Shown piece after piece: positions 8,508-17,346 of a DNA stretch of 64,000 nt; within the stretch, counting starts at the first letter, position 1; each line of letters starts with the position of its first letter. The DNA lies in contig CANLQO010000002.1 in NCBI GenBank assembly GCA_947493335.1, positions 682,001-746,000 on the forward strand, written 5' to 3'. Both the position numbers and the translations under genes were made by a program. Source of the DNA: an uncultured Paracoccaceae bacterium (GTDB taxonomy: Bacteria; Pseudomonadota; Alphaproteobacteria; Rhodobacterales; Rhodobacteraceae). Under the pieces are notes generated by a model. It had not been told where the DNA came from. It made no database searches and worked only from the letters and a program-made list of their open reading frames with translations.

Positions 8508-10178
8508 ATGACAAAGACCGCGATCTTTTTCCATAGCGACGCCATTGAAAGCGAAGGAAAGGATTTGGTCGGGCGGCGCAGTGCAGGCCAGTCCTTCCTG
8601 CGCGGTTATCTGGAACATGTGCCAGGTGATACGGTCCACGCCGTCACGCAGCACACGGCGGCGGCAGATGCATTTCGGACCGTCGCTGGAACTTTGGGCG
8701 TAAAACGCGACATCGCGGTCGCGACGCTGCGCGGGCCTCATGACTTCACCGAAAAGGGTGCCATCTTTTTTCCCGGACCGGGCTATCTTGACGCGCCGTG
8801 GCGGCGGCAACGTTTCGGGGCCGAACGCTGTTCGCTGGTCGGGATCACCCACACCATGTCGACCCGACGGGTGATGGAGGGGCTGCACCGGCTGATGCTG
8901 GAACCGGTCGAGGATTGGGACGCGATCATTTGCACCAGTCGGGCCGTGCATGATGTTGTGGCCCAGCAAATGGCGCTTGAGGCAGAGTATATCCAGCAAC
9001 GCTTTGGCGCGGCGCGCGTGCCGATGCCACAACTGCCGGTCATTCCGCTGGGGATCAACACCAGCGATTTCGTGCAGGGGGCCAAGCAGCGCAAAGAGAT
9101 GCGGCAAAGGTTCGGGGCGGGCGATGACGCTGTTGTGGTCATGACGATGGGTCGGATCACCAGCATCGAAAAGGCCCACCCTGTCCCGTTGTTCCTTGCA
9201 TTGGAGGAGGTGGCACAAAATTCTGGCAAACCGGTGCATCTGTGGATGGTGGGCTGGTCCAGCCGGGAAGACGAAACAAAGCTGCATACCACCGGCGCCA
9301 AGGCACTGGCCCCGTCGGTGACCGTCAGCTTCATTGATGGTCGTGAGGCGGATGTGCGTCGCCATATCTGGAGCGGCGCTGATATTTTTACGCTGCCTGT
9401 CGACAACATTCAGGAAACCTTTGGCCTTGTCCCGGTCGAGGCGATGGCGGCTGGTTTGCCGGTTGTCATGCCGAACTGGAACGGTTTCCGCGACACGATT
9501 GTACAAGGCGAGACCGGATTTCTGATCCCGACCCGCATGCCGGATGCCGGGCACAAAAGCGGGATGCGGCTGGCAGAACGCTTTGCCGATGGCACTGATG
9601 ACTATCTGCGGTTTTTGTCGCTGGTACAGCAGCAGACACATCTTGATGTGCGCGCTTATGCCGATGCGCTGGGCACGCTGGTCAACGACGCCGATTTGCG
9701 CGCCGAGATGGGACAGGCCGGGCAAATGCACGTGCGACGGCATTTTGACTGGGCTGCAGTGGTGCCGCAATATCTGGCACTTGCCGACGAACTTGCCGCA
9801 CGTCGCGTCGGTGCAACCGTATCAACACCGCCGCTGCGACGGGGTGCCGTCAATCCGCTTGAGGTGGACCCTTTTGCGCTTTACCGCAGCTACCCCTCTG
9901 ACGCGCTTCAGCCCGACGATCTGATCACGTCGCGCAAGGCACTGGATGCGCAAGCGCTGGTCGCTTTGGATGAGCTGAATGGGCGGACGCTGTATCGCCG
10001 CAAGATCATGCCCGATGCGCCTTTGCTGGCGCTTGCGGACCAGATTCTCGCGAACGCGCCGTTAACCCTTGAGGCGTTAGAGACGATTTCGCCGCTGTCG
10101 ACAGAGCAGCTTCAGGCCGGGCTCTTGTTTCTGGCAAAGTACGACCTTGTGTCGATTGCGCCGCAGGGGCCAAAATAA
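8508..10178 (+). CDS. GT4-type glycosyltransferase
   Basis: 556 residues with a GT-B fold. The family 4 E-x7-E motif is visible as ETFGLVPVE within DIFTLPVDNIQETFG, followed by AMAAGLPVVMPNWNGFRDTI and GETGFLIPT. The mid-region VVVMTMGRITSIEKAHP is the usual start of the C-terminal nucleotide-sugar domain. About 150 residues beyond the normal glycosyltransferase end (from about 430) form an extra helical tail. It starts 3 bases after the oxidoreductase gene and closes the ThuA-oxidoreductase-glycosyltransferase unit. Donor and acceptor are unknown. Confidence 0.88.
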   Translation: MTKTAIFFHSDAIESEGKDLVGRRSAGQSFLRGYLEHVPGDTVHAVTQHTAAADAFRTVAGTLGVKRDIAVATLRGPHDFTEKGAIFFPGPGYLDAPWRRQRFGAERCSLVGITHTMSTRRVMEGLHRLMLEPVEDWDAIICTSRAVHDVVAQQMALEAEYIQQRFGAARVPMPQLPVIPLGINTSDFVQGAKQRKEMRQRFGAGDDAVVVMTMGRITSIEKAHPVPLFLALEEVAQNSGKPVHLWMVGWSSREDETKLHTTGAKALAPSVTVSFIDGREADVRRHIWSGADIFTLPVDNIQETFGLVPVEAMAAGLPVVMPNWNGFRDTIVQGETGFLIPTRMPDAGHKSGMRLAERFADGTDDYLRFLSLVQQQTHLDVRAYADALGTLVNDADLRAEMGQAGQMHVRRHFDWAAVVPQYLALADELAARRVGATVSTPPLRRGAVNPLEVDPFALYRSYPSDALQPDDLITSRKALDAQALVALDELNGRTLYRRKIMPDAPLLALADQILANAPLTLEALETISPLSTEQLQAGLLFLAKYDLVSIAPQGPK

Positions 10179-10266
10179 CGCCGCAATTTTGGGCATTATG
10201 CGCGATCACAGGTATAGTCGAGACGGGTCCGCCAGATGACCCGCATGAGGCAGAGGAGAATTGGCC

Positions 10267-11052
10267 ATGCAGCTGTCGGTTCATTTTGAGAACACCCCCG
10301 GCACCGGGACCGAAAAAGGACCAGTGCAGGTCGGGTGGTTCCTGAACCAGAAGAAGGCGAGCATCGTCTATTTTCCGCCAGAGCGTGTCCGCTCTGTTGA
10401 GATGAACAAGACCCACGCCAAAAGCGCCTCTCGTTGTCCAGCAGTGATCAATCTGGAAAGCCGATATTTCGCGGTGCGCTGTCCGTTTGATCTGCATCTT
10501 GAATTCGTGCGCGACAAGGATGGTCGCCCGGCGATGCGCAACCTCAATGGTGAAAAGTCGGGCATTCGCGGCAACAAGCTGCGTGAAAAGCTGCACATCA
10601 CCGCAGAGCACGAGTGGCGATACAAGGACGTTCCCAGTCTGCAGCTTGAACTGCCCTATGTCTTTATCGCCGATGAGCCGGTTTATATGAGCCAGGTCGC
10701 GCCGTTCATGCATCACACCAAAAACCCGCTGCCGGGCACAATTTTCGGAGGCCGGTTTCCGATCAACGTTTGGCCGCGCCCGCTGATGTGGGCGTTTGAG
10801 TGGCACGACACCAGCAGACCGATCAAAGTGAACCGGGGCGACCCGCTTTTCTACGTCACGTTTGAGACCATGCCGCAGGACCGCAGCGTGCAACTGGTTG
10901 AGGCGGACGTGACCGATGACCTGAATGATTACATGGAGATGATTTCGGGCGCTGTGAATTATGTGAACCAGACGTTCTCGCTTTTTGAAGCGGCAGAAGA
11001 ACGCAGGCCGGCGCAATTGCTGTCCCCGGTCAAGCGGGCACGCACGGACTAG
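10267..11052 (+). CDS. conserved-looking protein of unknown function
   Basis: 261 residues, not recognised. It is soluble, mixed alpha/beta, with no signal peptide. The ATG at 10267 has GAGGAG 8 bases upstream; a TTG six bases earlier is too close to that site. The C-terminal half has a conserved-looking stretch of aromatic and Pro residues (KNPLPGTIFGGRFPINVWP, then PLMWAFEWHD, then KVNRGDPLFYVTFE). It follows the glycosyltransferase gene by 88 bases and precedes the TPR-glycosyltransferase by 8, so it probably opens a second transcription unit ending with the FkbM methyltransferase. A role in glycan modification is inferred only from neighbours. Confidence 0.75.
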   Translation: MQLSVHFENTPGTGTEKGPVQVGWFLNQKKASIVYFPPERVRSVEMNKTHAKSASRCPAVINLESRYFAVRCPFDLHLEFVRDKDGRPAMRNLNGEKSGIRGNKLREKLHITAEHEWRYKDVPSLQLELPYVFIADEPVYMSQVAPFMHHTKNPLPGTIFGGRFPINVWPRPLMWAFEWHDTSRPIKVNRGDPLFYVTFETMPQDRSVQLVEADVTDDLNDYMEMISGAVNYVNQTFSLFEAAEERRPAQLLSPVKRARTD

Positions 11053-11060
11053 CGGCAGCG

Positions 11061-12419
11061 ATGGCGCAGACCCTGCAGCAGGTGCGGCAAAACGCAGTCG
11101 CCGCGCACAAGGCCGGAGAGCTTGATAAGGCCGCTCGGGGCTACGCCAGTTATCTGGCACAGGTGCCCGGTGATGTCGGGATCTGGTCCAATCTGGGTGT
11201 GCTTCATCGCGTGGCGGGACGTCACAAGATGTCCCTTCGTGTCCAGCAAAAGGCGTTTGCGCTGGACCCCGGGGATACCGGCGTGCGCAACAACCTTGCG
11301 AATATCCTGTCCGACCTTGGCCGTTACGACGAATCCATTGCGATCCGCAAAGGATTGGTGAAAGAGCGCCCGGATGACGCCAACCTCAAAGCGATGATCG
11401 CCCGCTGCCTGCGCGGCAAGGGCGACTACGCGGGCGCGATTGACTATCTTGCAACGGTGATCCCGGAGCATCCCGAAGATGCCGAACTGCAGATGCAGCT
11501 GGCCTTTGCCCAGCTCGGCATCGGGGATTACGGCGCTGCGCTGCAATCTTACAAGGCAAGATGGCTGGCAGGTGAACTGCAACCGCGCGACCTGCCGTTT
11601 CCAGAGTGGCGAGGTGAGCCGTTGGACGGCAAGATCATCGTCGTGCTGCCCGAACAGGGCTATGGCGACGCGGTACTGTTTGCAAGGTTCCTGACAGTAC
11701 TCAAGGGACGGGGTGCCAAGGTACAGCTTGTCACCAAACGCCCGCTCATGCGGTTGTTTGAAGGCCTTGATGGCGTTGATGAGATGATTTCGGAACTAAC
11801 CCGCAATACGGATGCCGATTATTGGGTCAATATGATGGATCTTGCAGCGCTCTACTTTGAAGGCAGCAGTGCGATCCCGGCGCCAACACGTTTGAGTGTG
11901 CCGAAGGCCGCCCAAAACCGCGCCAAGGCGATGGTGGCCCCGCACAAGGATAAGGTCCGCGTCGGTGTCGTCTGGACCGGATCAGTGACCTATAAGGGCA
12001 ATGCCTTTCGGTCGTTCAGCCACACAGAGTTTCTGCCGCTGACCGAGATTGCCGGGGTGCAGCTATTCTCGCTTTATAAGGGGCCGGAACTGGCGGCTTA
12101 TCACGCCGATGGCACTGATGGACTGATCCTGGATGCCGGCAGTAGCGAAACGGATTTCGCGGATTGCGCTGGCATGATGCAAGAAATGGATCTTGTGATA
12201 ACCTCCGATACGGCGACGGCCCATGTGGCTGGATCGCTGGGCGTACCGGTCTGGACGGTGCTGCATTGGGATGCGTTCTGGGTCTGGCGTCACACGGGAG
12301 ACACGACCGAATGGTATCCCGGTATGCGGCTTTTTCGGCAGCGGACGCCGCTGGAATGGGGAGAGGTCATGGCGGAGGTCAAAACCGCCTTGGTGAAGAA
12401 AGTGAAAGGTGTGTCGTGA
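11061..12419 (+). CDS. TPR protein with glycosyltransferase-like C-terminal domain
   Basis: 452 residues. Residues about 5-170 form TPR-type helical repeats (AAHKAGELDKAARGYASYL, WSNLGVLHRVAGRH, RNNLANILSDLGRYDESI). Residues about 185-450 resemble the GT9/GT41-like domain found in TPR glycosyltransferases, with LPEQGYGDAVLFARFL and SDTATAHVAGSLGVPVWTVL. It could transfer a sugar to a protein or a surface glycan. It lies 8 bases after the unknown 261-residue gene, and its stop overlaps the GTG of the next gene. The proximity to motB and the flagellar cluster makes flagellin glycosylation a candidate role, not shown. Confidence 0.8.
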   Translation: MAQTLQQVRQNAVAAHKAGELDKAARGYASYLAQVPGDVGIWSNLGVLHRVAGRHKMSLRVQQKAFALDPGDTGVRNNLANILSDLGRYDESIAIRKGLVKERPDDANLKAMIARCLRGKGDYAGAIDYLATVIPEHPEDAELQMQLAFAQLGIGDYGAALQSYKARWLAGELQPRDLPFPEWRGEPLDGKIIVVLPEQGYGDAVLFARFLTVLKGRGAKVQLVTKRPLMRLFEGLDGVDEMISELTRNTDADYWVNMMDLAALYFEGSSAIPAPTRLSVPKAAQNRAKAMVAPHKDKVRVGVVWTGSVTYKGNAFRSFSHTEFLPLTEIAGVQLFSLYKGPELAAYHADGTDGLILDAGSSETDFADCAGMMQEMDLVITSDTATAHVAGSLGVPVWTVLHWDAFWVWRHTGDTTEWYPGMRLFRQRTPLEWGEVMAEVKTALVKKVKGVS

Positions 12420-12817
12420 AAGAGATTTTGGTTCCCACCGCCCCGGCGGAGTTGATTGATAAGCTGACCATCCTGCGATTGAAATCCGAACGGATCACTG
12501 ACGCAGACAAGCTGGTCAACATTCACCGCGAACAAGAGGTCTTGCAAAAAACGGCCGATGCGATGATCCCCCAAAGTGACGCGCTCACCGCGCTGTGGGA
12601 TGCGCTTTATGAGGTGAATACCGATCTGTGGGTGATCGAGGACGACATCCGCGCCTTTGACGCCCGTGGTGATTTTGGCCCCGGTTTCATTGCGCTCGCC
12701 CGGGCTGTTTATGTCACCAATGATGAGCGGGCCGCGATCAAGAAAAAGATCAACCTGCTGCTTGGCTCTGATCTGGTCGAGGAGAAATCCTATACCGCCC
12801 ACAGCGGTGACACATGA
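12416..12817 (+). CDS. DUF6165-like protein
   Basis: 133 residues. GTG start overlapping the previous stop (GTGA), which fits the operon better than the long upstream extension of the frame. The N-terminus KEILVPTAPAELIDKLTIL and the following KSERI stretch resemble a family I recall as DUF6165, of unknown function and often near TPR and FkbM genes. The rest is helical and charged (NTDLWVIEDDIRAFDARGDF). No membrane segment or catalytic motif is visible. It overlaps the FkbM gene by 4 bases, so the TPR-glycosyltransferase, this protein and the methyltransferase are probably made together. Confidence 0.7.
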   Translation: MKEILVPTAPAELIDKLTILRLKSERITDADKLVNIHREQEVLQKTADAMIPQSDALTALWDALYEVNTDLWVIEDDIRAFDARGDFGPGFIALARAVYVTNDERAAIKKKINLLLGSDLVEEKSYTAHSGDT

Positions 12818-13581
12818 TCCCGCCTGAACGCATTGCAAAGGCAAGGGCAGAGCTGCTGGCCGCGCAGAAAGATCTGGTTGCCGCGCTGGACAGGAACAAG
12901 ACCCGCAGCCGCGCGCCACTGGTGCGGCATCTGCACGAGGTGCGCGGGATGCTCAACCCGGCGTTTCCCTTCGCCAGTCAGGCGGGGCAGGATCAGGTCA
13001 TTGACCGGGCCCTGCAAGGCAAGACCGGCGGCACATTCGTCGATATCGGTGCTTACGACGGGATAACTGGTTCAAATTCGCTTTATTTTGAGAAGTGGCG
13101 CGACTGGTCCGGCGTGCTGGTCGAACCTGTTGAAGCCATGCGCAAGACAGCGCAAGACCTCCGCAAGGCGCCGTGTCTGCCCTATGCCGTCGCAGATCAA
13201 AAGGGCGAAGCAAGCTTTATGGCGGTGACGGAAGGCTATACGCAGATGAGTGGCCTGTTGGACAGCTATGACAGTGATTTGCTGGACAAGGTTCGTGCCG
13301 ACCCGCGCCATACCGAAAAACTGATCACCGTGCAAACCGTTACAATCGCTGATGTTTTGGAAGAATCCGGGATCACCGCACCCGATTTCATCTCACTTGA
13401 TATCGAGGGCGGAGAGCTTGCCGCGCTACGCGTCTTTCCCTTTGCGAAATACCCCGTCAGGACGTGGGCGATTGAGAACAACACCGGCGGTCCGGAGATC
13501 GCGCAAATTATGCGCGAAAACGGCTATAATTTGATTGAATTTTGTGGCCCGGACGAAATTTACGCGCTGAAAGATTCTTAA
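12814..13581 (+). CDS. FkbM-family SAM-dependent methyltransferase
   Basis: 255 residues. An N-terminal helical lead of about 60 residues precedes SAM motif I (GGTFVDIGAYDGITGSNSLYF, about 70-90) and VLVEPVEAMRKTAQDL. Later motifs are ADVLEESGITAPDFISLDIEG and the FkbM-type ending VFPFAKYPVRTWAIENN. The family O-methylates sugars or small molecules and is common in polysaccharide and flagellar glycan loci. It is the last gene of the TPR-glycosyltransferase unit (ATGA overlap) and stands 88 bases before motB. Confidence 0.88.
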   Translation: MIPPERIAKARAELLAAQKDLVAALDRNKTRSRAPLVRHLHEVRGMLNPAFPFASQAGQDQVIDRALQGKTGGTFVDIGAYDGITGSNSLYFEKWRDWSGVLVEPVEAMRKTAQDLRKAPCLPYAVADQKGEASFMAVTEGYTQMSGLLDSYDSDLLDKVRADPRHTEKLITVQTVTIADVLEESGITAPDFISLDIEGGELAALRVFPFAKYPVRTWAIENNTGGPEIAQIMRENGYNLIEFCGPDEIYALKDS

Positions 13582-13604
13582 CCAAAACCCCGCGATTTCA
13601 ACCT

Positions 13605-13619
13605 TTAAGCCCGCTTTCA
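13605..13619 (+). promoter_or_regulatory. CtrA-like box upstream of motB
   Basis: TTAA (13605-13608), 7 bases, TTCA (13616-13619): one mismatch from TTAA-N7-TTAA, the CtrA recognition sequence of alphaproteobacteria. It ends about 50 bases before the motB ATG. Support comes mainly from recurrence of the pattern at other flagellar promoters in this window. Confidence 0.4.
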
Positions 13620-13669
13620 CACCTGCCGACCTAACCCTTTGCGTGGGTGGCGAAACGAGGTGGTGAGAA

Positions 13670-14491
13670 ATGAGCGAAGGTCAAAACGCGCCGATTATTA
13701 TCAAGCGCAAGAAAGTCGTTGGTGGTGATGGACATCATGGCGGTGCATGGAAGGTCGCATATGCGGACTTTGTGACCGCCATGATGGCTTTCTTCATGCT
13801 GATGTGGTTGCTCAATGCGACCACTGAACAGCAGCGCAACGGGATTGCCGATTATTTCTCTCCGACCATTCCGATCAACCGGATTTCGGGTGGTGGTGAT
13901 GGCACACTTGGCGGCGATGACATCTTCTCGACCAACTCACTGGCGCAGACCGGAAAAGGCGGCGTGGCCGAGCAGCAGGGCGATGCCGTGACAACGGCAA
14001 GCGATGCGGAGGCCGCAGCAGAGATTGCCGCCTTGCAGGACCTTGAAGCTGCGCTTTTGGGTCTTGGCGGAGAGACGATGCTGGACGACAACATGTTGCG
14101 TCATGTGGTGACCCGACTGACGGACGAGGGTCTTGTGATCGAATTGTTCGACATCGAAGGGGCACCACTTTTTGTCGGTGAGACCGCCGAGCCGACACAG
14201 CTGACCAAGGAACTTGCCGCACTGCTGGCGCGTGTGCTGCAGGTGGTCGACAACGATCTGGCGCTGGCCGGTTATGTGCGGTCGGGAAGTATCCTGCGGA
14301 TTGATTACCCGGTCTGGGATTTGTCGACGAACCGTGCGGCTGCGCTGCGGCAGATGCTCAAGGACGGCGGGACCACACCTGACCGGATTGTCCGCCAGAC
14401 CGGTCATGCCGACCAGGCACCGACTGACCCTGATCCGAAAGCATTGAGGAACAACCGGGTCGAACTTGTTGTGTTGCGATCAGACAGATGA
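13670..14491 (+). CDS. motB: flagellar motor stator protein MotB
   Basis: 273 residues. Inner-membrane stator subunit that anchors MotA to peptidoglycan and carries the proton path. The N-terminus has the MotB hallmark IIIKRKKVVGGDGHHGGAWK, then one membrane helix with the proton-binding Asp in VAYADFVTAMMAFFMLMWLL (about residues 25-46). A low-complexity acidic linker follows, then a C-terminal OmpA-like domain from about 150 with RNNRVELVVLR at its end. motA lies about 10 kb away in the cluster, so the stator genes are split. Confidence 0.93.
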   Translation: MSEGQNAPIIIKRKKVVGGDGHHGGAWKVAYADFVTAMMAFFMLMWLLNATTEQQRNGIADYFSPTIPINRISGGGDGTLGGDDIFSTNSLAQTGKGGVAEQQGDAVTTASDAEAAAEIAALQDLEAALLGLGGETMLDDNMLRHVVTRLTDEGLVIELFDIEGAPLFVGETAEPTQLTKELAALLARVLQVVDNDLALAGYVRSGSILRIDYPVWDLSTNRAAALRQMLKDGGTTPDRIVRQTGHADQAPTDPDPKALRNNRVELVVLRSDR

Positions 14492-14497
14492 GCGGCG

Positions 14498-14512
14498 TTA
14501 GGGGGACGTTAA
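14498..14512 (+). promoter_or_regulatory. CtrA-like box upstream of flgE
   Basis: TTAG (14498-14501), 7 bases, TTAA (14509-14512): one mismatch from TTAA-N7-TTAA. It ends 59 bases before the chosen flgE ATG, in the 80-base gap after motB, and probably drives flgE-flgK-flgL-flgI. Confidence 0.5.
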
Positions 14513-14571
14513 GTCATCTGTCTTAGGTCGGTGGGGATAACATTGATCGACTGCCCAGAAAGGTGCCGTTT

Positions 14572-15873
14572 ATGACGATTTCCTCCTCCCTCAACGCTTC
14601 TGTCGCTGGCCTGTCTGCCAATGCTTCGCGGCTGGCCACGATTTCCGACAATATCGCGAACTCCTCGACCTTTGGTTACAAACGGGCAGAGACAGATTTT
14701 CACTCGATGGTTTTGGAGAACAGCGTCGGCACCTATTCAGCGGGCGGTGTGCGGGTCACAAGTCAGCGGTTGATCGATCAACGGGGCTCGCTGGTTTCGA
14801 CCTCCAATCCGACCGATATTGCGGTGCGGGGGCGTGGCATGGTGCCAGTGACGCCCGAATCTTCTGTGTCTTTGACGAACGGCGAAAACCCTTTGTTGTT
14901 GCAGACAACCGGTTCGTTCCGGCCTGATGCGCAGGGCTATTTACGCAGTGAATCAGGTCTTGTGCTGATGGGGTGGCCAGCAAACCCGGATGGCACGATC
15001 CCCACCTTCCCGCGTGATTCCGTGGATGGGCTGGAACCTGTGCGGATCAATTCCAACCAATTCACCGCAGAAGCCACGACCGAGATTGATTTGGCCGTCA
15101 ACTTGCCCGCCACCTCGACAGAGGCGGGGGCTGCAGGCGACGTCGAAACCTTGTCGATTGAGTATTTCGACAATCTGGGGAAATCCGCCAACATCAGCAT
15201 CTCTTTCACACCCAACGTGCCTGCAACGGGCACGTCGAACCAGTGGAATATGCAGATCAACGACAGCGCATCAACTCCGTCGCTGATCGGGGATTATACG
15301 CTGGACTTCGATGACACGCGGGGCGCGGGCGGCACGTTGCTGGCGGTCGCCGATACGCTGGGTGGTGCATATGATCCTGCGACCGGTGAGATCACGGTCA
15401 ACGTCGACGGCGGGCCAATGACCATCAACCTTGGGCCTCTGGGCAGCGCCTCTGGCCTGACGCAGCTATCGGATGCCTTCGCACCCGTGAACATCTCGAA
15501 GAACGGGACACCCGTTGGCGCGCTGACCTCGATCGAGATTGATCCAAATGGCTTTGTTCGCGCGTCATTCGATATCGGGATCAACCGGGTGCTTTATCAA
15601 ATCCCGCTGATCGATGTGTCAAATGTCAACGGTTTGGAAACGCTGGATAATCAGACGTATCGCGTTACGCCCAACAGCGGCACGTTCTTCATGTGGGATG
15701 CGGGTGATGGCCCAACCGGCGACATCGTCGGCTTCGCAAGAGAAGAATCAACAACCGACGTTGCCGGTGAATTGACCGAATTGATCCAAACCCAACGCGC
15801 CTATTCCTCAAACGCAAAGGTCATCCAGACCGTTGATGAGATGTTGCAGGAAACCACGAACATCAAACGTTAA
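14572..15873 (+). CDS. flgE: flagellar hook protein FlgE
   Basis: 433 residues; builds the flexible hook outside the cell. The N-terminus SSSLNASVAGLSANASRLA with ISDNIANSSTFGYKR is the conserved export and polymerisation region of hook/rod proteins, and the C-terminal helix TELIQTQRAYSSNAKVIQ pairs with it. I chose the ATG at 14572, which follows AAAGG at 8 bases; a GTG 9 bases earlier is in frame but poorly placed. First gene of flgE-flgK-flgL-flgI, with a CtrA-like box upstream. Confidence 0.93.
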   Translation: MTISSSLNASVAGLSANASRLATISDNIANSSTFGYKRAETDFHSMVLENSVGTYSAGGVRVTSQRLIDQRGSLVSTSNPTDIAVRGRGMVPVTPESSVSLTNGENPLLLQTTGSFRPDAQGYLRSESGLVLMGWPANPDGTIPTFPRDSVDGLEPVRINSNQFTAEATTEIDLAVNLPATSTEAGAAGDVETLSIEYFDNLGKSANISISFTPNVPATGTSNQWNMQINDSASTPSLIGDYTLDFDDTRGAGGTLLAVADTLGGAYDPATGEITVNVDGGPMTINLGPLGSASGLTQLSDAFAPVNISKNGTPVGALTSIEIDPNGFVRASFDIGINRVLYQIPLIDVSNVNGLETLDNQTYRVTPNSGTFFMWDAGDGPTGDIVGFAREESTTDVAGELTELIQTQRAYSSNAKVIQTVDEMLQETTNIKR

Positions 15874-15895
15874 CCACGCAAACCAGAGCTAAGTC

Positions 15896-17344
15896 ATGAG
15901 CATTTCACAATCCCTCAACAACGCCGTCAGCGGTCTGACCGCGACGTCGCGCATGGCAGAAGTCGTGTCTTCCAACTTGTCGAACGCATTGACCGAAGGT
16001 TATGCCCGGCGCGTTCTGGACACATCCTCTGCTTCGATCGGCGGACAAGGCGCAGGTGTGCGGATTGATGGTGTGCGGCGCATTTCGGACCCTGGTCTGA
16101 TCAGCGACAGACGCCTTGCCGATGCCGCGCTGGCGGGACAGGAGCGTTTGTTGGATACGGTCGCAAAGCTGGAAGCCCAGTTCAGCGCCCCCGATGATCC
16201 AGCCGGCTTAGGCGGCCGACTCGCAGCACTTGAGGAAGCGTTGATTGTCGCTGGTGCTGACCCGGCATCCGATCAGCGGCTTGGTGTCGTTCTGACCCGA
16301 TTGAATGAAGTCACTTCAGTCTTGCAAGACAACGCGCGCGCGGTGCAGTCCCTGCGACAAGATGCTGATGCCGACATTGCCCGCGATGTTGGAGATCTGA
16401 ATGTTGCATTGAAGCAGGTTGAACAGCTTAACGCTGACATCAGCCGCTCTCGTTTGACCGGTGGCGATCCCTCTGCGCTGATGGACCAAAGGCAACTGGT
16501 CATCGATCGCATAGGTGAAATCGTGACAATTCGCGAAGTTGCGCGCCCAAACGATCAGGTTGCTTTGATGACAACCAGCGGCCTTCAGCTGCTTGATGGA
16601 CCGGCGATGCAATTCGAATTCACGCAGACGCCAACCATTACGGCGGACATGACGCTGGCCTCTGGAGGTGTCGCAGGGATCAGTCGTGACGGTGTTCCGC
16701 TCAATCCGTTTGACGGTTTTGGAAAGCTGTCGGGTGGATCGCTCGAAGCCGCCTTTCAGCTTCGCGATGATCGCCTTGTGTCGGCTCAGACCGCTTTGGA
16801 TGAGGTCGCCGCGGATTTGATCTCGCGCTTTGTTGACCCGACCGTGGATCCAACGCTTGGCCCGACAGACCCGGGACTTTTGACAGACGCAGGTGGACCG
16901 CACGATCCATTGGATATCGTGGGTTTGTCGCGACGCATTTCAGTGAACGGCGCAGTTGATCCGAACCAAGGCGGCGCCTTGTATCGGCTGCGAGATGGCG
17001 TCAATGCGACCGTTCCTGGGCCAATTGGCGATGCGACGCAGATTGACAGATGGGGGCAGGCGCTGTCGTCAATTCAGACCATTGGTGGCACCATTCCGGC
17101 CCTTTCCGCATCCGGTCAAATCGCGCGTGTCTCCGCGCTATTCGGTACGGAACGGGTCCAGTTGGACGAAGCGATGACATTTGCAGCTGCAAGGCGAGAT
17201 ACGCTTTATCAGGCAGAACTTGCAGGGGGTGTGGATACCGATCAGGAGCTTCAGATGTTGCTTCGGATTGAGCAATCGTACGGCGCAAACGCCAAACTCA
17301 TGCAAACCATTAATGCCATGATCCAAACGTTGATGGAGATTTAG
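15896..17344 (+). CDS. flgK: flagellar hook-associated protein 1 FlgK
   Basis: 482 residues; forms the first hook-filament junction ring. The N-terminus SISQSLNNAVSGLTATSRMA, with VVSSNLSNALTEGYARR, is the FlgK version of the hook/rod motif. The C-terminus LQMLLRIEQSYGANAKLMQ and the following TINAMIQTLME is also diagnostic. It begins 22 bases after flgE and ends 2 bases before flgL. Confidence 0.92.
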   Translation: MSISQSLNNAVSGLTATSRMAEVVSSNLSNALTEGYARRVLDTSSASIGGQGAGVRIDGVRRISDPGLISDRRLADAALAGQERLLDTVAKLEAQFSAPDDPAGLGGRLAALEEALIVAGADPASDQRLGVVLTRLNEVTSVLQDNARAVQSLRQDADADIARDVGDLNVALKQVEQLNADISRSRLTGGDPSALMDQRQLVIDRIGEIVTIREVARPNDQVALMTTSGLQLLDGPAMQFEFTQTPTITADMTLASGGVAGISRDGVPLNPFDGFGKLSGGSLEAAFQLRDDRLVSAQTALDEVAADLISRFVDPTVDPTLGPTDPGLLTDAGGPHDPLDIVGLSRRISVNGAVDPNQGGALYRLRDGVNATVPGPIGDATQIDRWGQALSSIQTIGGTIPALSASGQIARVSALFGTERVQLDEAMTFAAARRDTLYQAELAGGVDTDQELQMLLRIEQSYGANAKLMQTINAMIQTLMEI

Positions 17345-17346
17345 AC

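Noticed and set aside
8082-9770. 562-codon open frame on - across the oxidoreductase and glycosyltransferase genes
   Set aside because: Spans two real genes on the other strand and lacks a ribosome site; high GC makes long antisense frames common here.
10006-11160. 384-codon open frame on - across the 261-residue unknown gene
   Set aside because: Opposite strand has a gene with good ribosome site and operon spacing; this product is Arg-rich and low in conserved features.
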